Notes under the pieces: generated by a model
The model's database searches: none
The model's input: the letters and a program-made list of their open reading frames with translations, nothing else
Told to the model about the DNA's origin: nothing
Made by a program: the position numbers and the translations under genes
Part shown: positions 46,742 through 57,831 of the stretch, piece by piece
Layout: each line of letters opens with the position of its first letter
Numbering within the stretch: the stretch's first letter is position 1
DNA from: Symbiodinium natans
Lineage: Eukaryota > Sar > Dinophyceae > Suessiales > Symbiodiniaceae
Length of the DNA: 64,000 nucleotides
Reading direction: 5' to 3'
Assembly (NCBI GenBank): GCA_905221605.1
Contig: CAJNDS010000868.1
Location: 124,001 to 188,000 of the forward strand

Positions 46742-48570
46742 CTTTCGGCTTTAAGGTTAATTCAGGCTTTTGGGCTTGTTCAGGGTTTAGTGTTTGTTCT
46801 GCGTTTCGGGTTCTTTTTTGGGGTCAGAGTTTGGGGTTTGTTTAGGATGTAGGGTTTGTTTGGGGTTATGACGTCATGGATTTAGGGTTTTTTGGGGGTT
46901 AGGGCTTCTGTCGAGTTAATGAGGGTTTTTGTTTGAGGTTTAGGGTGTCTTTGGGGGTTTTGAGTTTGTTTAGGGTTTCGGGTTTGTTTAGTTAGGGTTT
47001 CCGGTTGTTTAGGGTTTGCGTAGGGTTGCATCTTTAAGGGTTTGTTTAGGGTTTGAGGATTGTTTTGGATGTCGGGTTTGTTCAGGACTTAGGGTTTGTT
47101 AAGCGTGTAGGGTTTGTCTCAGGTTGACGGTTTGTTCGGGTTTAGGGTTCAGGTTTTGCTCCGAGGCTTAGAGTGTAGGCTTTGTTCAAGGATTCGTGGT
47201 TTGTTAAGGGTTTTAGGGTCTTGGGCTGGGTTTCGGGTTTGTGTAGGTTTAGAGTTTGTTTGGGTGGATTTGTTCATAGATTTAAAGTTTTTTTGAGGTA
47301 GGGCTTCTCTCGAGTGTGCGAGGGTTTGTTTTTAAGGTTTCAGGTGTCTTGAGTGTTTTGGGTTTGTCTGGGGCTCGGGTCTGTTGAGGGTTTGGGGTTT
47401 GTTTAGGGTTTCGGTTTTTCTAAGGGTGTGGGGTTTGTTCAATCTTTCGGTTTTGTCTAGGGTTTAAGGGTTGGTTTGGGTTTAGGGTTTGGTGAGGATT
47501 TAGGGTTTGTGAAGTGTGTAGCTTTTGTGTAAGGTTGACGATTTGGTTCGGGTTTAGGTTTTGCTAAGGGAGAGGGTTTATTCAATCTTTAGATATTCTT
47601 TAGGGTTTAAGGGTTGGTTTGGATTGAGGGATTGGTGAGGACTTGGGGTTTGTTAAGTGTGTAGGATTTGTTTTTGGTTGACGGCGGCGGTTTGTTTCGG
47701 GCTTAGGAGTTTTTGGGGCTCAGATTTTGCTTAAAGGCTTAGAGTGTATGCTTTGTTCAAGAACTTTGTGTTTCGTTAACAGGTTTAAGATTTCTTTCCG
47801 GTTGAAGGTTTGTTCAAGGTTTTGGGCTTGTTTTGTGTGTGTTTTGGGTTTAGGATTTGTTTAGGGCTCAGGGTTTGCTTTGTGTTTATGGTTTGTTCAG
47901 GATTTAGGGTTTGTTTGGGGTGGGTTTGTTCAGGGTTTAGGGGTTGTTCATAAAGTCATAGACTTAGGGTTTTTGGGGATTAGGGCCTCTATCGAGTTAA
48001 TGAGGGTTTGTTTGAGGTTTAAGGTGTCTTTAGGGTTTTGAGTTTGTTTGGGGATTAGGGTTTGTTCAGGGTCTCCGGTTGTTTAGGGTTTGCGAAGGGA
48101 TTGCTGGGGTATAGAGTTTGTTCAATCTTTCAGGGTTTGTTTAGGGTTTGAGGATTGCTTTGGATTTAGGGTTTGTTGGGTTTGTTTCGGGCTTAGCGTG
48201 TAAGTTTAAGGTTTAGGGTTCAGGTTTTGCTTGGAGGCTTAGAGTATAGGCTTTATTCAAGGTTTTCTGTTTTGTTAAGGGTTTAAGATTTCTTTCGGGT
48301 TTAAGGTTTCTTCAGGGTTTTGGGCTTGTTTAGGGTTCAGTGTTTGTTCTGGGTTCAGGGTATGTTTAGGGTTTCGGGTTTGCTTTGGGTTTAGAGTTTA
48401 GGTTTTGTTCAGGATTTAGGGTTTGTTTGGGGTGGGGCTTGATCAGCCTTCAGGAGTTGTTCGTAAAGTCACAGATCTAGGGTTTTTGGGGCCAGGCGCT
48501 TATGCGGGTTTGTTGCAGGGTTCAGGTGTCTTTAGGGTTTTGAGTTTGTTTCGGGTTTAGGGTTTGTTCA
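46742..48570 (+). repeat. Degenerate telomere-like array 1 (TTTAGGG family)
   Basis: About 1.8 kb of gggtttagggtttgtttagg-type words, with gtttgttcaggg and gcttagagtgtaggctttg recurring at longer spacing, so a higher-order repeat is layered on the 7-bp unit. G-rich strand is plus throughout. TTTAGGG is the telomere unit of plants and dinoflagellates; the array is internal and heavily mutated. Confidence 0.9.
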
Positions 48571-48667
48571 TGTTGTGCGATGCCACCTGCAGTCCTCTTG
48601 AAGCAGTGGTGTGAAGCGCAGTCAAGATTTTGAGGCTACCGCAACTGTTTCTTGTCAAGGGTCCATG
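48571..48667. other. Unique 5' flank of the embedded ORF
   Basis: About 100 bp that is neither telomere-like nor part of the 172-bp direct repeat, directly before the embedded gene. It may hold its promoter or trans-splice acceptor (an AG at 48658-48660, about 40 bp before the ATG). Confidence 0.5.
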
Positions 48668-48839
48668 AGCTGCTCAGCTGTAGGACCGTAGAGCCATCAT
48701 GAGCCATCAGACCAATGTAGCAGGACGTGCGTCGTGGAAAGACTTGCCTTTGGCTTGCTTATCCAAGTGGCAGTATTGCAAATTAGTACGCTACAAAGCT
48801 CAGCATCTCCGAGGCTGTGCTCCCTGCCCGTTCTTACAG
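48668..48839 (+). repeat. 172-bp direct repeat, left copy
   Basis: Matches 49655-49826 with two substitutions and no gaps, offset 987 bp. It contains the first 47 codons of the embedded ORF plus 31 bp before its ATG. It ends exactly at ttcttacag; the left copy continues gttaag, the right copy goes straight into telomere-like words. Confidence 0.97.
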
Positions 48840-49640
48840 GTTAAGAGCCTTGCTCTGGCACGTTGCGGCAAGTTCGAAGCGAACCCGAAGCAACCCACGG
48901 AGCTTGATGGCAGCGCGGGCGGTCTGAATGAGGCAGGGACGCAAACGGATGTGCAGGACGTCTTCATCCCGAACTGGTTGGTGTTTTACGAACCTCATGG
49001 CTCTGATGTCGGAGTACAAACAGATGCCATCTCAGAGATCTTGGGAAGTTCAGAGGGCGATAGTTCGACTGTTCGCGTGAGCCGGATTACTGAGGGGGAC
49101 ACGGTGATCAACCAGTACCATCGGGGTGCCCTCTACTTGGAGATGGACATTGCCATTGCTGATTTGGAGCACAAGTGCCGGGACGAGGCATCAGTAAAAG
49201 AGCTACGGCAGACCTTTGATGAATGGGACAAGAGAATGAGAAAGTTCCATTTCGTCAGCCAATGTGACTCCTGTTCACAAACTGTATCAATCAGCGCAGT
49301 GCAACTAGACATGATGCAGCTCCAGGTGACGGGCGCCAGTGATCTGGGCACTGGATCCAGCAAGATGCAAGACTCAGATGCTGGAGTGTGGAGGCGGATA
49401 CAGCGGGATGAGATCGCACGAGGTGTTCGCGTTCGCATCGGTCCTGAATGCCTTGTGCACCCTGGTTGCAGGGGGGCAATACAAGACAGTTTCTGGATTG
49501 TTGACGACTTGATGTCCGGTGAGCCTTCGTATGTGTGCAGCGTTGCCCTTGACAACGGACAGATGGCCGAAGTCACTTGGGTTGACGTGGAGGTTGGACC
49601 GGCGTCCCACGCGGGCGTCAGTCGCCAAGGCTACTCCTGA
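48699..49640 (+). CDS. Intact 313-residue ORF inside telomere-like DNA, unassigned
   Basis: The longest credible uninterrupted ORF in the window, with higher complexity and balanced composition compared with the arrays either side. Residues 1-56 are basic and Cys-containing (GCAPCPF). Two TQT-type motifs follow (TQTD at 81-84, VQTD at 106-109), matching the core [TV]-Q-T-[DE] of dynein light chain LC8 ligands. Then comes a mostly helical stretch (about 140-185), a CDSC pair, and a C-terminal strand-rich part (about 240-302: RVRIGPECLVHPG ... EVTWVDVEV) resembling a small SH3/KOW-like barrel in style only. Unlike the minus-strand genes, it has no introns. The ATG at 48699 is the first in frame. 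A truncated second copy follows 45 bp after the stop. Function unknown. Confidence 0.7.
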   Translation: MSHQTNVAGRASWKDLPLACLSKWQYCKLVRYKAQHLRGCAPCPFLQVKSLALARCGKFEANPKQPTELDGSAGGLNEAGTQTDVQDVFIPNWLVFYEPHGSDVGVQTDAISEILGSSEGDSSTVRVSRITEGDTVINQYHRGALYLEMDIAIADLEHKCRDEASVKELRQTFDEWDKRMRKFHFVSQCDSCSQTVSISAVQLDMMQLQVTGASDLGTGSSKMQDSDAGVWRRIQRDEIARGVRVRIGPECLVHPGCRGAIQDSFWIVDDLMSGEPSYVCSVALDNGQMAEVTWVDVEVGPASHAGVSRQGYS

Positions 49641-49654
49641 CGAGGGGGCTCCAT

Positions 49655-49826
49655 AGCTGCTCAGCTGTAGGACCGTAGAGCCATCATGAGCCATCAGACC
49701 AATGTAGCAGGACGTGCGTCGTGGAAAGACTTGCCTTTGGCTTGCTTATCCAAGTGGCAGTATCGCAAATTAATACGCTACAAAGCTCAGCATCTCCGAG
49801 GCTGTGCTCCCTGCCCGTTCTTACAG
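49655..49826 (+). repeat. 172-bp direct repeat, right copy
   Basis: Right copy of the repeat at 48668-48839 (two substitutions). The 987-bp offset is the length of one gene-plus-spacer unit, as in a head-to-tail gene array. Confidence 0.97.
49686..49826 (+). pseudogene. Truncated second copy of the 313-residue ORF
   Basis: Repeats the first 47 codons of the gene at 48699 (one Cys-to-Arg and one Val-to-Ile change). At ttcttacag it is cut off by telomere-like sequence; the frame then reads into repeat and stops at 49961. Evidence of a tandem gene array whose second member was lost. Confidence 0.85.
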
Positions 49827-51440
49827 TTCAGAGCTTCGGGTTTGTGTAGGGTTTGCATAGGGTTTCTGGGGTATATAGAGTTTGTTCAATCTTTCAGGGT
49901 TTGTTTAGGGTTTGAGGATTGCTTTGGGTTTAGGGTTTGTTTAGGGCTTGGGGTTTGTTAAGCGTGTAGGGTTTGTTTAAGGTTGACGGTCCAGGTTTTG
50001 CTTCGAGGCTTAAAGTGTAGGCTTTGTTCAAGGTTTCGGTTTTTGTTAAGGGTTTAAGGGTCTGAGGTTTCTTCCAGGCTTAAGGTTTGTTCAGGGTTTT
50101 GGTGGTTTAGGGTTGGCTTAGGGTTTGTTTAGGGTTTAGGGTTTGGATTGGGTTTCGGGTTTGTGTAGGATTTAGGGTTTGTTTGGTGGAGTTGTTCATA
50201 GGTTTAGGGTTTTTTGGGGTTAGGGCTTCTGTCGACTTAATGAAGGTCTGTTTGAGGTTTAAGGTGTTTTTAGGGTTTTGGGTGTGTTTAGGGTTTAGGG
50301 TTTGGGTTCAAGGATAGCTTTGCATTTAGGGCTTGTTTAGGACTTAGGGTTTGTTAAGCGTGTCGGGTTTGTTCAAGGCTCAGGCTTGTTTAGAGGCTGT
50401 TCAAGGTTTTGTGTTTTGTGAAGGGTTTAATATTTCGGCTTGTTCAGGGTTTTGGGCTTCTTTAGGGTTTAGTGTTTGCTGTGGGCTTAGGGTTTGTTTA
50501 GGGTTTAGGATTTGCTTTGGGTTTAGAGTTTAGGGTTTGTTCAGGATCTAGGGTGTGTTTGGGGTGGGGTTTGTTCAGGGTTTAGGAGTTGTTCATAAAG
50601 TCACAGATTTAGGGGTTTTGCGGGGTCAGGGGTTTACGAGGGTTTGTTAAAGGGTGTTGAGTTTGTTTAGGGTTTAGGGCTTGTTTAGGGCTTAGGGCCA
50701 GTTTAGGGTTTGTTTAGGGTATAGGGTTTGCTGTGGGTTTAGGGTTTGTTTAGGATTTAGGGTTTGTTTGGGGTGGGGTTGTACAGGTTTAGGAGTTGTT
50801 CATAACGTCATAGTTTTAGGGTTTTTGGGGATTAGGGCTTCTGTGCAGTTCGTGAGGGTTTGTTTGAGGCTTAAGGTGTCTTCAGAGTCTTGAGTTTGTT
50901 TAGGGTTTCGGGTTTGTGTAGGGCTTCGGGTTTGTTTAGGGTTTGCGTAGGGATTGCTGGGTTGGAGGATTGCTGTAGGGTTTGTTTCGGACTTAGCGTG
51001 TAAGTTTAAGGTTTAGGGTTCAGGTTTTGCTTGAAGGCTTATTTTCTGTTTTGTTCAGGGTTTAAGATTTCTTTCGGGTTTAAGGTTTCTTCAGGGTTTT
51101 GGGCTTGTTTAGGGAGTGTTTGTTCTGGGTTTGTTTAGGATTTAAGGTTTGTTTGGGGTGGGGCTTGATCAGCCTTCAGGAGTTGTTCGTAAAGTCACAG
51201 ATTTAGGGTTTTCGGGGCCAGGCGCTTATGCGGGTTGGTTGCAGGGTTCAGGTGTTTTTAGGGTTTTGAGTTTGTTTCGGGTTTAGGGTTTGTTCAGAGT
51301 TTCAGGTTTGTGTAGGGTTTGCATAGGGTTTCTGGGGTATATAGAGTTTGTTCAATCTTTCAGGGCTTGTTTAGGGTTGGAGGATTGCTTTAGGGTTTGT
51401 TTTGGACTTAGCGTGTAAGTTAAAGGTTTAGGGCCCAGGT
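49827..51440 (+). repeat. Degenerate telomere-like array 2
   Basis: Same word set and orientation as array 1, including the longer-period words gcttagagtgtaggctttg and gtcatag...ttaggg. It starts directly at the truncation point of the second gene copy. Confidence 0.9.
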
Positions 51441-51479
51441 TTTGCTTTTTTGCTGTGGGTGCTTTTTTCGGGGGCCGCC

Positions 51480-52253
51480 CCGGTGAGTGAGTGACCTGGT
51501 GCGTGTCGCCCCCGCACCCGCAGCAAAAAAAAAAAACGCGCCCCCGCACCCCGCAGCAAAAAAAAAAAAAAAAAAAACTCGCCCCCGCACCCGCAGCAAA
51601 AAAAAAAGACCGCGCCCCCCCCCCCCCCGCCCCCCCCCCCCCCCGCCCCCCCCGCCCCCCCCGCCCCCCCCGCCCCCCCCGCCCCCCCCCTCCCCCCCTC
51701 CCACCCCCCCCCACCCCCCCCCCCCCCCCCCTCCCCCCCCCCCCACCCCCATGTGCCCCCGCATCCAAAAAAAAAAAACGCGCCGCCGCACCCCAGCCCC
51801 CCCCCCCTCCCCCCCCACCCCCCAGGTGGAGTGACCTGGCGCGTGTCGCCCCGCACCCGCAGCAAAAAAAAAAAAAACGCGCCCCCGCACCCGCACAAAA
51901 ACAAAAAAAGCGCCCCCCGCACCCGCAGCAAAAAAAAAAAAGCACCCCCCCCTTCCTCCCCACCCCCAGGTGAGTGAGTGACCTGGCGCGTGTCGCCCCC
52001 GCACCCGCAGCAAAAAAAAAAAAAAAAACAAAAAAAAAAAAACGCGCCCCCCGCACCCGCAGCAAAAAAAAACCCCGCCCCCCCCCCCCCCCCCCCTTCC
52101 TCCCCACCCCCCAGGTGAGTGAGTGACCTGGCGCGTCGCCCCGCACCCGCAGCAAAAAAAAAAAACGCGCCCCCGCCCCCGCAGCAAAAAAAAAAACGCA
52201 CCCCCGCACCCGCAGAAAAAAAAAACGCCCCCCCCTTTCCTCCCCACCCCCCA
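51480..52253 (+). repeat. Poly-C / poly-A satellite (gcacccgcagcaaaa units)
   Basis: Alternating runs of A (8-20) and C (up to about 16) built on gcccccgcacccgcagcaaa. A second motif, gtgagtgagtgacctggcgc, recurs at about 51484, 51828, 51969 and 52113, giving a higher-order unit of about 145 bp in the last copies. The C-rich runs (51616-51745) could form i-motif/G-quadruplex structures. Long open frames on either strand here are Phe/Gly or Pro/Lys runs, not proteins. Confidence 0.9.
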
Positions 52254-52320
52254 GGTCATTTGTTTTGCAATTTCCTCCCCAACCCCGTCCCCAACGCCCC
52301 CCCTCCTTTAAACTGTGCAA

Positions 52321-52815
52321 GCGTTTTCAAAGCACTGAATCCTTCCCAAGGCCATCATGCGAGCATTGTGTTTGCAAACGGTGGAGCCTCTTTAAAACCG
52401 TGCCAGGTCGCTTCTCAGCATATGAATCCTGTCCAAGCCTATCATGCCAGCATTGGGTTTGCAAATAGGGGTGGGCTGCGCCCCCCCCAACCCCCCCGCT
52501 TCTTAAAGCCATGCCGCTTGCTTCAAAGCAAATGAATCCTTTCCGAACCCATCATGAGAGCATTCCCCCCCGCTTGAAAGGGGGGGGGGGTGGGGCTGCG
52601 CTTTTCAGCCGGGCAAACTTGCTTCAATCATACGAATCCCTTCCAAACCCATGATGATGCGAGCATTGTGTTTGCAAATGGAGGGGGCTACGCCCCCCCC
52701 CAACCCCCCCGCTTTTTTTAGCCGGCAAGCCTGCTTCAAAGCTTACGAATCCCTTCCAAACCCATGATGCGAGCATTGTGTTTTCAAATGCGGCGGTCTG
52801 CGCAGCCCTCAACCC
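52321..52815 (+). repeat. Tandem ~100-bp repeat, five copies
   Basis: Each unit has gaatccttccaaacccatc then atgcgagcattgtgtttgca and a C-rich or G-rich insert (ctgcgccccccccaacccc). The gaatcc word falls at 52337, 52424, 52534, 52634 and 52747, so unit length is 87-113 bp. A sixth, isolated copy lies at 57836. Confidence 0.88.
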
Positions 52816-52864
52816 CCTGAAGAAAGAGGGAATTTTTGCTTGCTTTCCTACGAAAATTCAGACC

Positions 52865-53720
52865 TTATGGTGGAAGTTGACTTTTACGTTTAAAAATAGA
52901 GACATAAACGTCTTCTTAGTAAAGAATCGAGAAAATAGAGCTTGTGTTATGAGACATGAACAAAAACACTTGTTGTCTACGAGTCACAAATAGAGATAAT
53001 GCATGTACTCTTATGACAATATAGAGAAGTAGCTTTTCATGTATTCCTCTCTCATGTCTTCCTCGTGAAATAAAGAGAAGAAGTCTGAAAATACTGACAA
53101 AAGAAGAAACTATAGAACAATAGAGGTTTTCGCTATACAATATAGAGAAATTAGATGCTTCCTATGACAACATAGAGGAAATAGAGGCTTTCATACGAAA
53201 ATATAGCGAAAATACAAAGTGTTTTCATATTAAAATGTAGAGGTCTTGATATTCAAATATAGAGAATAGAGGTTTTCATGTTCAAATGTTAAGACAATGG
53301 AGGTTTGCCTATTCAGAGACAGAGAAAATAATGGGCTTCCTATTAAAATTAGGACAAGAGGAACAAAAACACTTTTAATTGCAAGTCACATATTGAGATA
53401 ACACAGAGAATAAGTTTCTCATGTATTCCTCTCTCATGTCTTCCTCATTAAAAATAGAGGAAAACTATGACGATATAGACAAAAATAGAGAGAAATCGAG
53501 GTTTTAGTTATAAACTAGAGAGAAATAGAGGTTTTCGAATTGAAGTATAGAGAAATTAGAAAAACTAGAGGTTTTCATGCTACATGTAGAGAAAATAGAG
53601 GTTTTCATATTCAAATATAGAGAAGAAAGAGGTTTTCCTATTCAAATATAGAGGAGAAAAAGGTTTTCCTATTGAAAATTAGAAAATAAAGGTTTTCATA
53701 GTAAAATATAGAGAAAACAG
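52865..53720 (+). repeat. A-rich tagagg-ttttc tandem repeat
   Basis: Degenerate units of about 30 bp with the order tagagaaaatagaggttttc, atattcaaata. No gene. The same words return at 57900-58165. Confidence 0.85.
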
Positions 53721-53724
53721 CAAA

Positions 53725-53865
53725 AACGCTCCGCACTCGCAGCAAAAAAAAAGACGCCCCCACGGCACCCGCAACAAAAAAAAGAACGCGCCCCCGCACC
53801 CGCAGCAAAAAAAAAACGCGCCCCCCGCACACGCAGCAAAAAAGCACCCGCAACAAAAAAGACAC
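53725..53865 (+). repeat. Second block of the gcacccgcagcaaaa satellite
   Basis: Five or so copies of the gcacccgcagcaaaaaa unit, lacking the gtgagtgacctgg spacer seen at 51480-52253. Confidence 0.85.
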
Positions 53866-53870
53866 TCTTA

Positions 53871-56800
53871 CCGCTTGGAGGCTTAGAGTATAGGCTGTGT
53901 TCAAGGTTTTATGTTTTGTTAAGGGTTTAAGATTTCTTTCGGGTTTAAGGTTTCTTCAGGGTTTTGGGCTTGTTTGGGGTTGAGTGTTTGTTCTGGGTTC
54001 AGGGTTTGTTTAGGGTTTCTGGTTTGCTTTGGGATTAGAGTTTAGGTTTTGTTCAGGATTTAGGGTTTGTTTGGGGTGGGGCTTGATCAGTTTAGGGTTT
54101 AGGGTTTGTTCAGGGCTTCGGGTTTGTGTAGGGTTTGCATAGGGTTTCTGGGGTATAGAGTTTGTTCAGTCTTTCAGGGTTTGTTTAGGGTTTGAGGATT
54201 GCTTTGGATTTAGGGTTTGTTTAGGACTCAGGGTTTGTTAAGCGTGTAGGGTTTGTTTAAGGTTGACGGTTTGTTTAGGGTTCAAGGTTTCGTGTTTTGT
54301 TAAAGGTTGCAGCGTCTAAGATTTCTTCCAGGTTTAAGGTTTGTTCGGGGGTTTGGTTTAAGGTTTGTTTAGGGTTTTAGGGTTTGTTTTGGGTTTCGGG
54401 TTTGTGTAGGATTTAGGTCTTGTTTGGGGTGGAGTTGTTCATAGTCTGGGGGTTAATTAGGGCTTCTGTCGAGTGAATGAGGGTTTGTTTAAGGGTTTAA
54501 GGTGTTTTGAGTGTTTTGGGTGTGTTTGGGGTTGGGGTTTGTGTAGGGTTTAGGTTCTTCTAGGGGTGTAGGGTTGGTTTTGTTTAGGGGTTAAAGGTTG
54601 GTTTGGATTTAGGGTTTGGTGAGGACTTAGGGTTTGTAAGTGTGTCGGGTTTGTTTAAGGTTGGCGGCGACGATTTGTTTAGGGCTTAGGAGTTTTTAGG
54701 GCTCAGATTTTGCTTCGAGGCTTAGAGTGTATGCTTTGCTCCAGGCGTTGTGTTTCGTTAAGGGTTTAAGATTTCTTTCGGGTTTAAAGTTTTTTTTCAG
54801 GGTTTCGGGCTTCTTTTAGTGTTTGTTTTGGGTTTAGGATTTGATTAGGGTTCAGGGCTTGCTTTGGGTTTAGGGTTTGTTTAGTTTGGGGTGGGCTTGT
54901 TCAGGGTTTAAGAGTTGGTCACAAAGCCATAGGACTTAGGGTTTTTGGGGATTAGCGCTTCTATCGAGTTAATGAAGGCTTGTTTGAGGTTTAAGGTGTC
55001 TTTAGGGTTTTGAGTTTGTCTAGGGTTTAGGGTTCAGGGTTTGTTCAGGGTCTCGGGGTTTATTTAGGGTTTGCGTCGGGTTGCTGGGCTATGGAGTTGT
55101 TCAATCCTTCAGGGTTTGTTCGGGGTTTGAGGATTGCTTTGGATTTAGGGTTTGTTTAGGCCTTAGGGTCTGGTAAGCGCGTAGGGGTTTGTTTAAGGTT
55201 GACGGTTTGTTTAGGGTTTAGGGTTCAGGTTTTGCTTAGGAGTATAGGCTTCGTTCAAGGCTCTGTGTTTTGTTAAGGGTTAAGGGTTTCTTCCGGGTTT
55301 AAGGTTTGTTCAGGTTTTGGGCTTGTTAGGGTTTTGTTGGGGTTAGGAAGTCGTAGATTTAGGGTTTTTGGGGGTTTCGAGTTTGTTTAGGGTTTCGGGT
55401 TTGTTTAGGGTTTGCGTAGGGCTGCTGGGGGCTGGGGTATGGAGTTTGTTCATTCTTTCAGGGTTTGTTTAAGGTTTCAGGGTTGCTTTGGATTTAGGGT
55501 TTGTTTAGGACTTAGGATACGTTAAATGTGCAGGGCTTGTTTAAGGTTGACGGTTTGTTAGGGTTTAGGGTTCAGGTTTTGCTTCGAGGCTTAGAGGATA
55601 GGCTTTGTTCAAGGTTTCGTATTTTGTTAAGGGTTTTTAGGGTCTAAGGTTTCTTCCGGGCTTAAGGCTTGTTCAGGGTTTGGTTGAGGGTTTGTTTAGG
55701 GTTTTGGGTTTGCTTTGGGTTTCGGGTTTGTGTAGGACATAGGGTTTGTTGGTGTGTTCAGGATTTTGGGCTTGTTTAGGTTTTAGTGTTTGTTTCGGGC
55801 TTTGGGTTCGTTTAGGGTTTAGGTTTGGGTTTGTTTAGGGTCTAGGGTTTGTTTGGGTGGGGTTTGTTCAGGGTTAGGAGTTGTTCGTACAGTCACAGAT
55901 TTAGGGGTTTTTGGGGTTAGGGGTTTACGAGGGTTTGTTTGAGGGGGTTAGGGTTTGTTCAGGGTTCAGGGCTTGCTTTGGGTTAGGGTTTGTTTGGGAT
56001 TTAGGGTTTGTTTGGGGTGGGGTTTGTTCAGGTTTCGGAGTTTTCATAACGTCATAGATTTAGATTTTTTGGGGGTTAGGGTTTCTGTGCAGTTCATGGG
56101 GGTTGTTTGAGGTTTCAGGTGTCTTTAGAGTTTTGAGTTTGTTTGGGGTTTCGGGTTTGTTTAGGGTTTCGGGTTTGTTTAGGGGCTTGGGGTTTTTTTA
56201 GGGTTTGCACAGGGTTGCTGGGGTAAAGTGTTTGTTCAATCTTTCAGGGTTTGTTTAGGGTTTCAGGGTTGCTTTGGATTCAGGGTTTGTTTAGGACATA
56301 GGGTTTGTTAAGCGTGTAGGGTCTGTTTAAGGTTGACGGCTTGTTAGGGTTTAAGCTTCAGGTTTTGCTGCTTCGAGGCTTAGAGGATAGGTTTTGTTCA
56401 AGGTTTCGTGTTTTGTTAAGGGTTTTGGGATTAAAGGTTTCTTTCAGGGCTTTGGGCTTGTTTAGGGGTTTAGTGCTTGTTGAGGGTTTAGGGTTTGCTT
56501 GGGGTTTAGGGTTCGGATTTAGGGTTTCCTTGCGAAGTTTGTTTAAGGTTTTTGGGTTTGTTTAGGACGTAGGATTTGTCAAGCGTATTAGTTTTTTCGG
56601 TTTGTCTAGGGTTTTGGGTTTAGGGTTTGCTTAGGGGCTGGGGTATTCAGGGTTTAGGGTTTCCTTCCAGTTTAGGGTTTGTTTGGGGTTGAGGGTTTGC
56701 TTGGGAAAAAAGGGTTTGTTCAGGATTTTAGGTGTGTGTAGGGTCTTTGGTTTTGGGTTTGGTGTTTGCTAAGGGGGGTTGACGGTTTCCTTAATGTGTA

Positions 56801-57630
56801 GGGTTGGTCCAAAGGTTTAGGGTTTGTTTGGAGTTTAAGTTTGCTTTGGGTTCAGGATTTATGGTTTGCTTAGGAATTCGGGTTCTCTTAGGGTTTGCTT
56901 CGCGTTTAGGGTTGCTTTAGGGTTTAGGGTTTGGGGTTTGTTTAGGGTTTGGTGGCTATTTAGGGTTTATGGTTTGTTTCGGATTGAAGGGTTGTTTGAC
57001 GTTTAGGGTTTGCTTGGGGTAGAAGGTTTGTTTACAGTTTCAGGGTTTTAAGGGTATAGGGTTTCTCTCGGGTTCAGGGTAGGTTTAGGGTTTAAGGGTT
57101 GTTTAGGATTTAGGGTTTGTGTCCAGGATTGAGGGTTTGTCTGAGGGTTTGTTTAGGGTTTGTGGTTTGTTCGGGGTTTAAGGGGTCTTTAGGGTTGGAA
57201 TTTGTTTGGGGTTGTCTTTAGGTTTGAACTTGCTTGGGGTTGAGGGTTTGTTTGTGATTTGCTTAAGGTTCAAGGTTTGCGCAGAGTGTTGGGGTTTGTT
57301 TAGTGAGTTTAGTGTTCAGTGTTTGTTTAGGGTTTAGGGTTTGTGTAGGATTTAGGGTTTGTTTGAGGGTTTGTTTCGGGCTTGTGGTTTGTTCAGGGTT
57401 TAAGGGGTCTGTAGGGTTTGAATTTGGGTTTGTTTAGTGTTCAGTGTTTGCTTACGGTTTAGGGTTTGTTTAGGATTTAGGGTTTGTTTGAGGGTTTGTG
57501 GTGTGTTCAACGGGTCTTCAGGGTTTGAATTTGTTTGGGGTTGAGGGTTTGTTTAGGGTTTGTTTTGTGTTGAGTGTTTGTTTTGGGTATTGGGTTTGCG
57601 TAGGTTTATGGGCTGTTTAGGGCTTAAGGG
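53871..57630 (+). repeat. Degenerate telomere-like array 3
   Basis: About 3.8 kb in the same orientation as arrays 1 and 2, with the same longer-period words in its first half. Toward 57 kb the words become more varied (ggtttgcttagg, gggtttgaatttg). Confidence 0.9.
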
Positions 57631-57635
57631 GGAGC

Positions 57636-57831
57636 AGGGTCGGGTGGGGGATAGACACCTATTCAACAGGGGCCCGTCGAAGATCGACCCCATCAGAGAA
57701 ACATAGGGGTCCATCTCCCCCTACCTCGAGGCATATGGATAGGGTTCTATCCGAAAGCTATAACCTATGCATTTTCGGGTAGACCCCTATAGGCATAGAG
57801 TTTGTACTACAAAAGGACGACTTTTAAACCC
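57636..57831. other. Unique block with inverted repeats at the end of the telomere-like array
   Basis: About 190 bp that is neither telomere-like nor like the next repeats. ataggggtc (57703-57711) pairs with gacccctat (57782-57790), and cctatgc (57764-57770) can pair with gcatag after 57792, so it can fold as a stem-loop. Function unknown. Confidence 0.5.

Noticed and set aside
48681-48705. Possible relic of the dinoflagellate spliced leader (accgtag ... agccat) just before the embedded ORF
   Set aside because: Only scattered short matches to the leader with insertions; not enough to call a relic.
51352-52320. Long minus-strand open frames of 257-322 codons and matching plus-strand Pro/Lys frames
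   Set aside because: Entirely Phe/Gly/Cys or Pro/Lys runs read from the poly-C/poly-A satellite; no start context, no sequence complexity.
46742-57630. CRISPR-like spaced repeats
   Set aside because: Units are degenerate telomere-type words with no constant spacer length and no Cas genes; the organism is a eukaryote.
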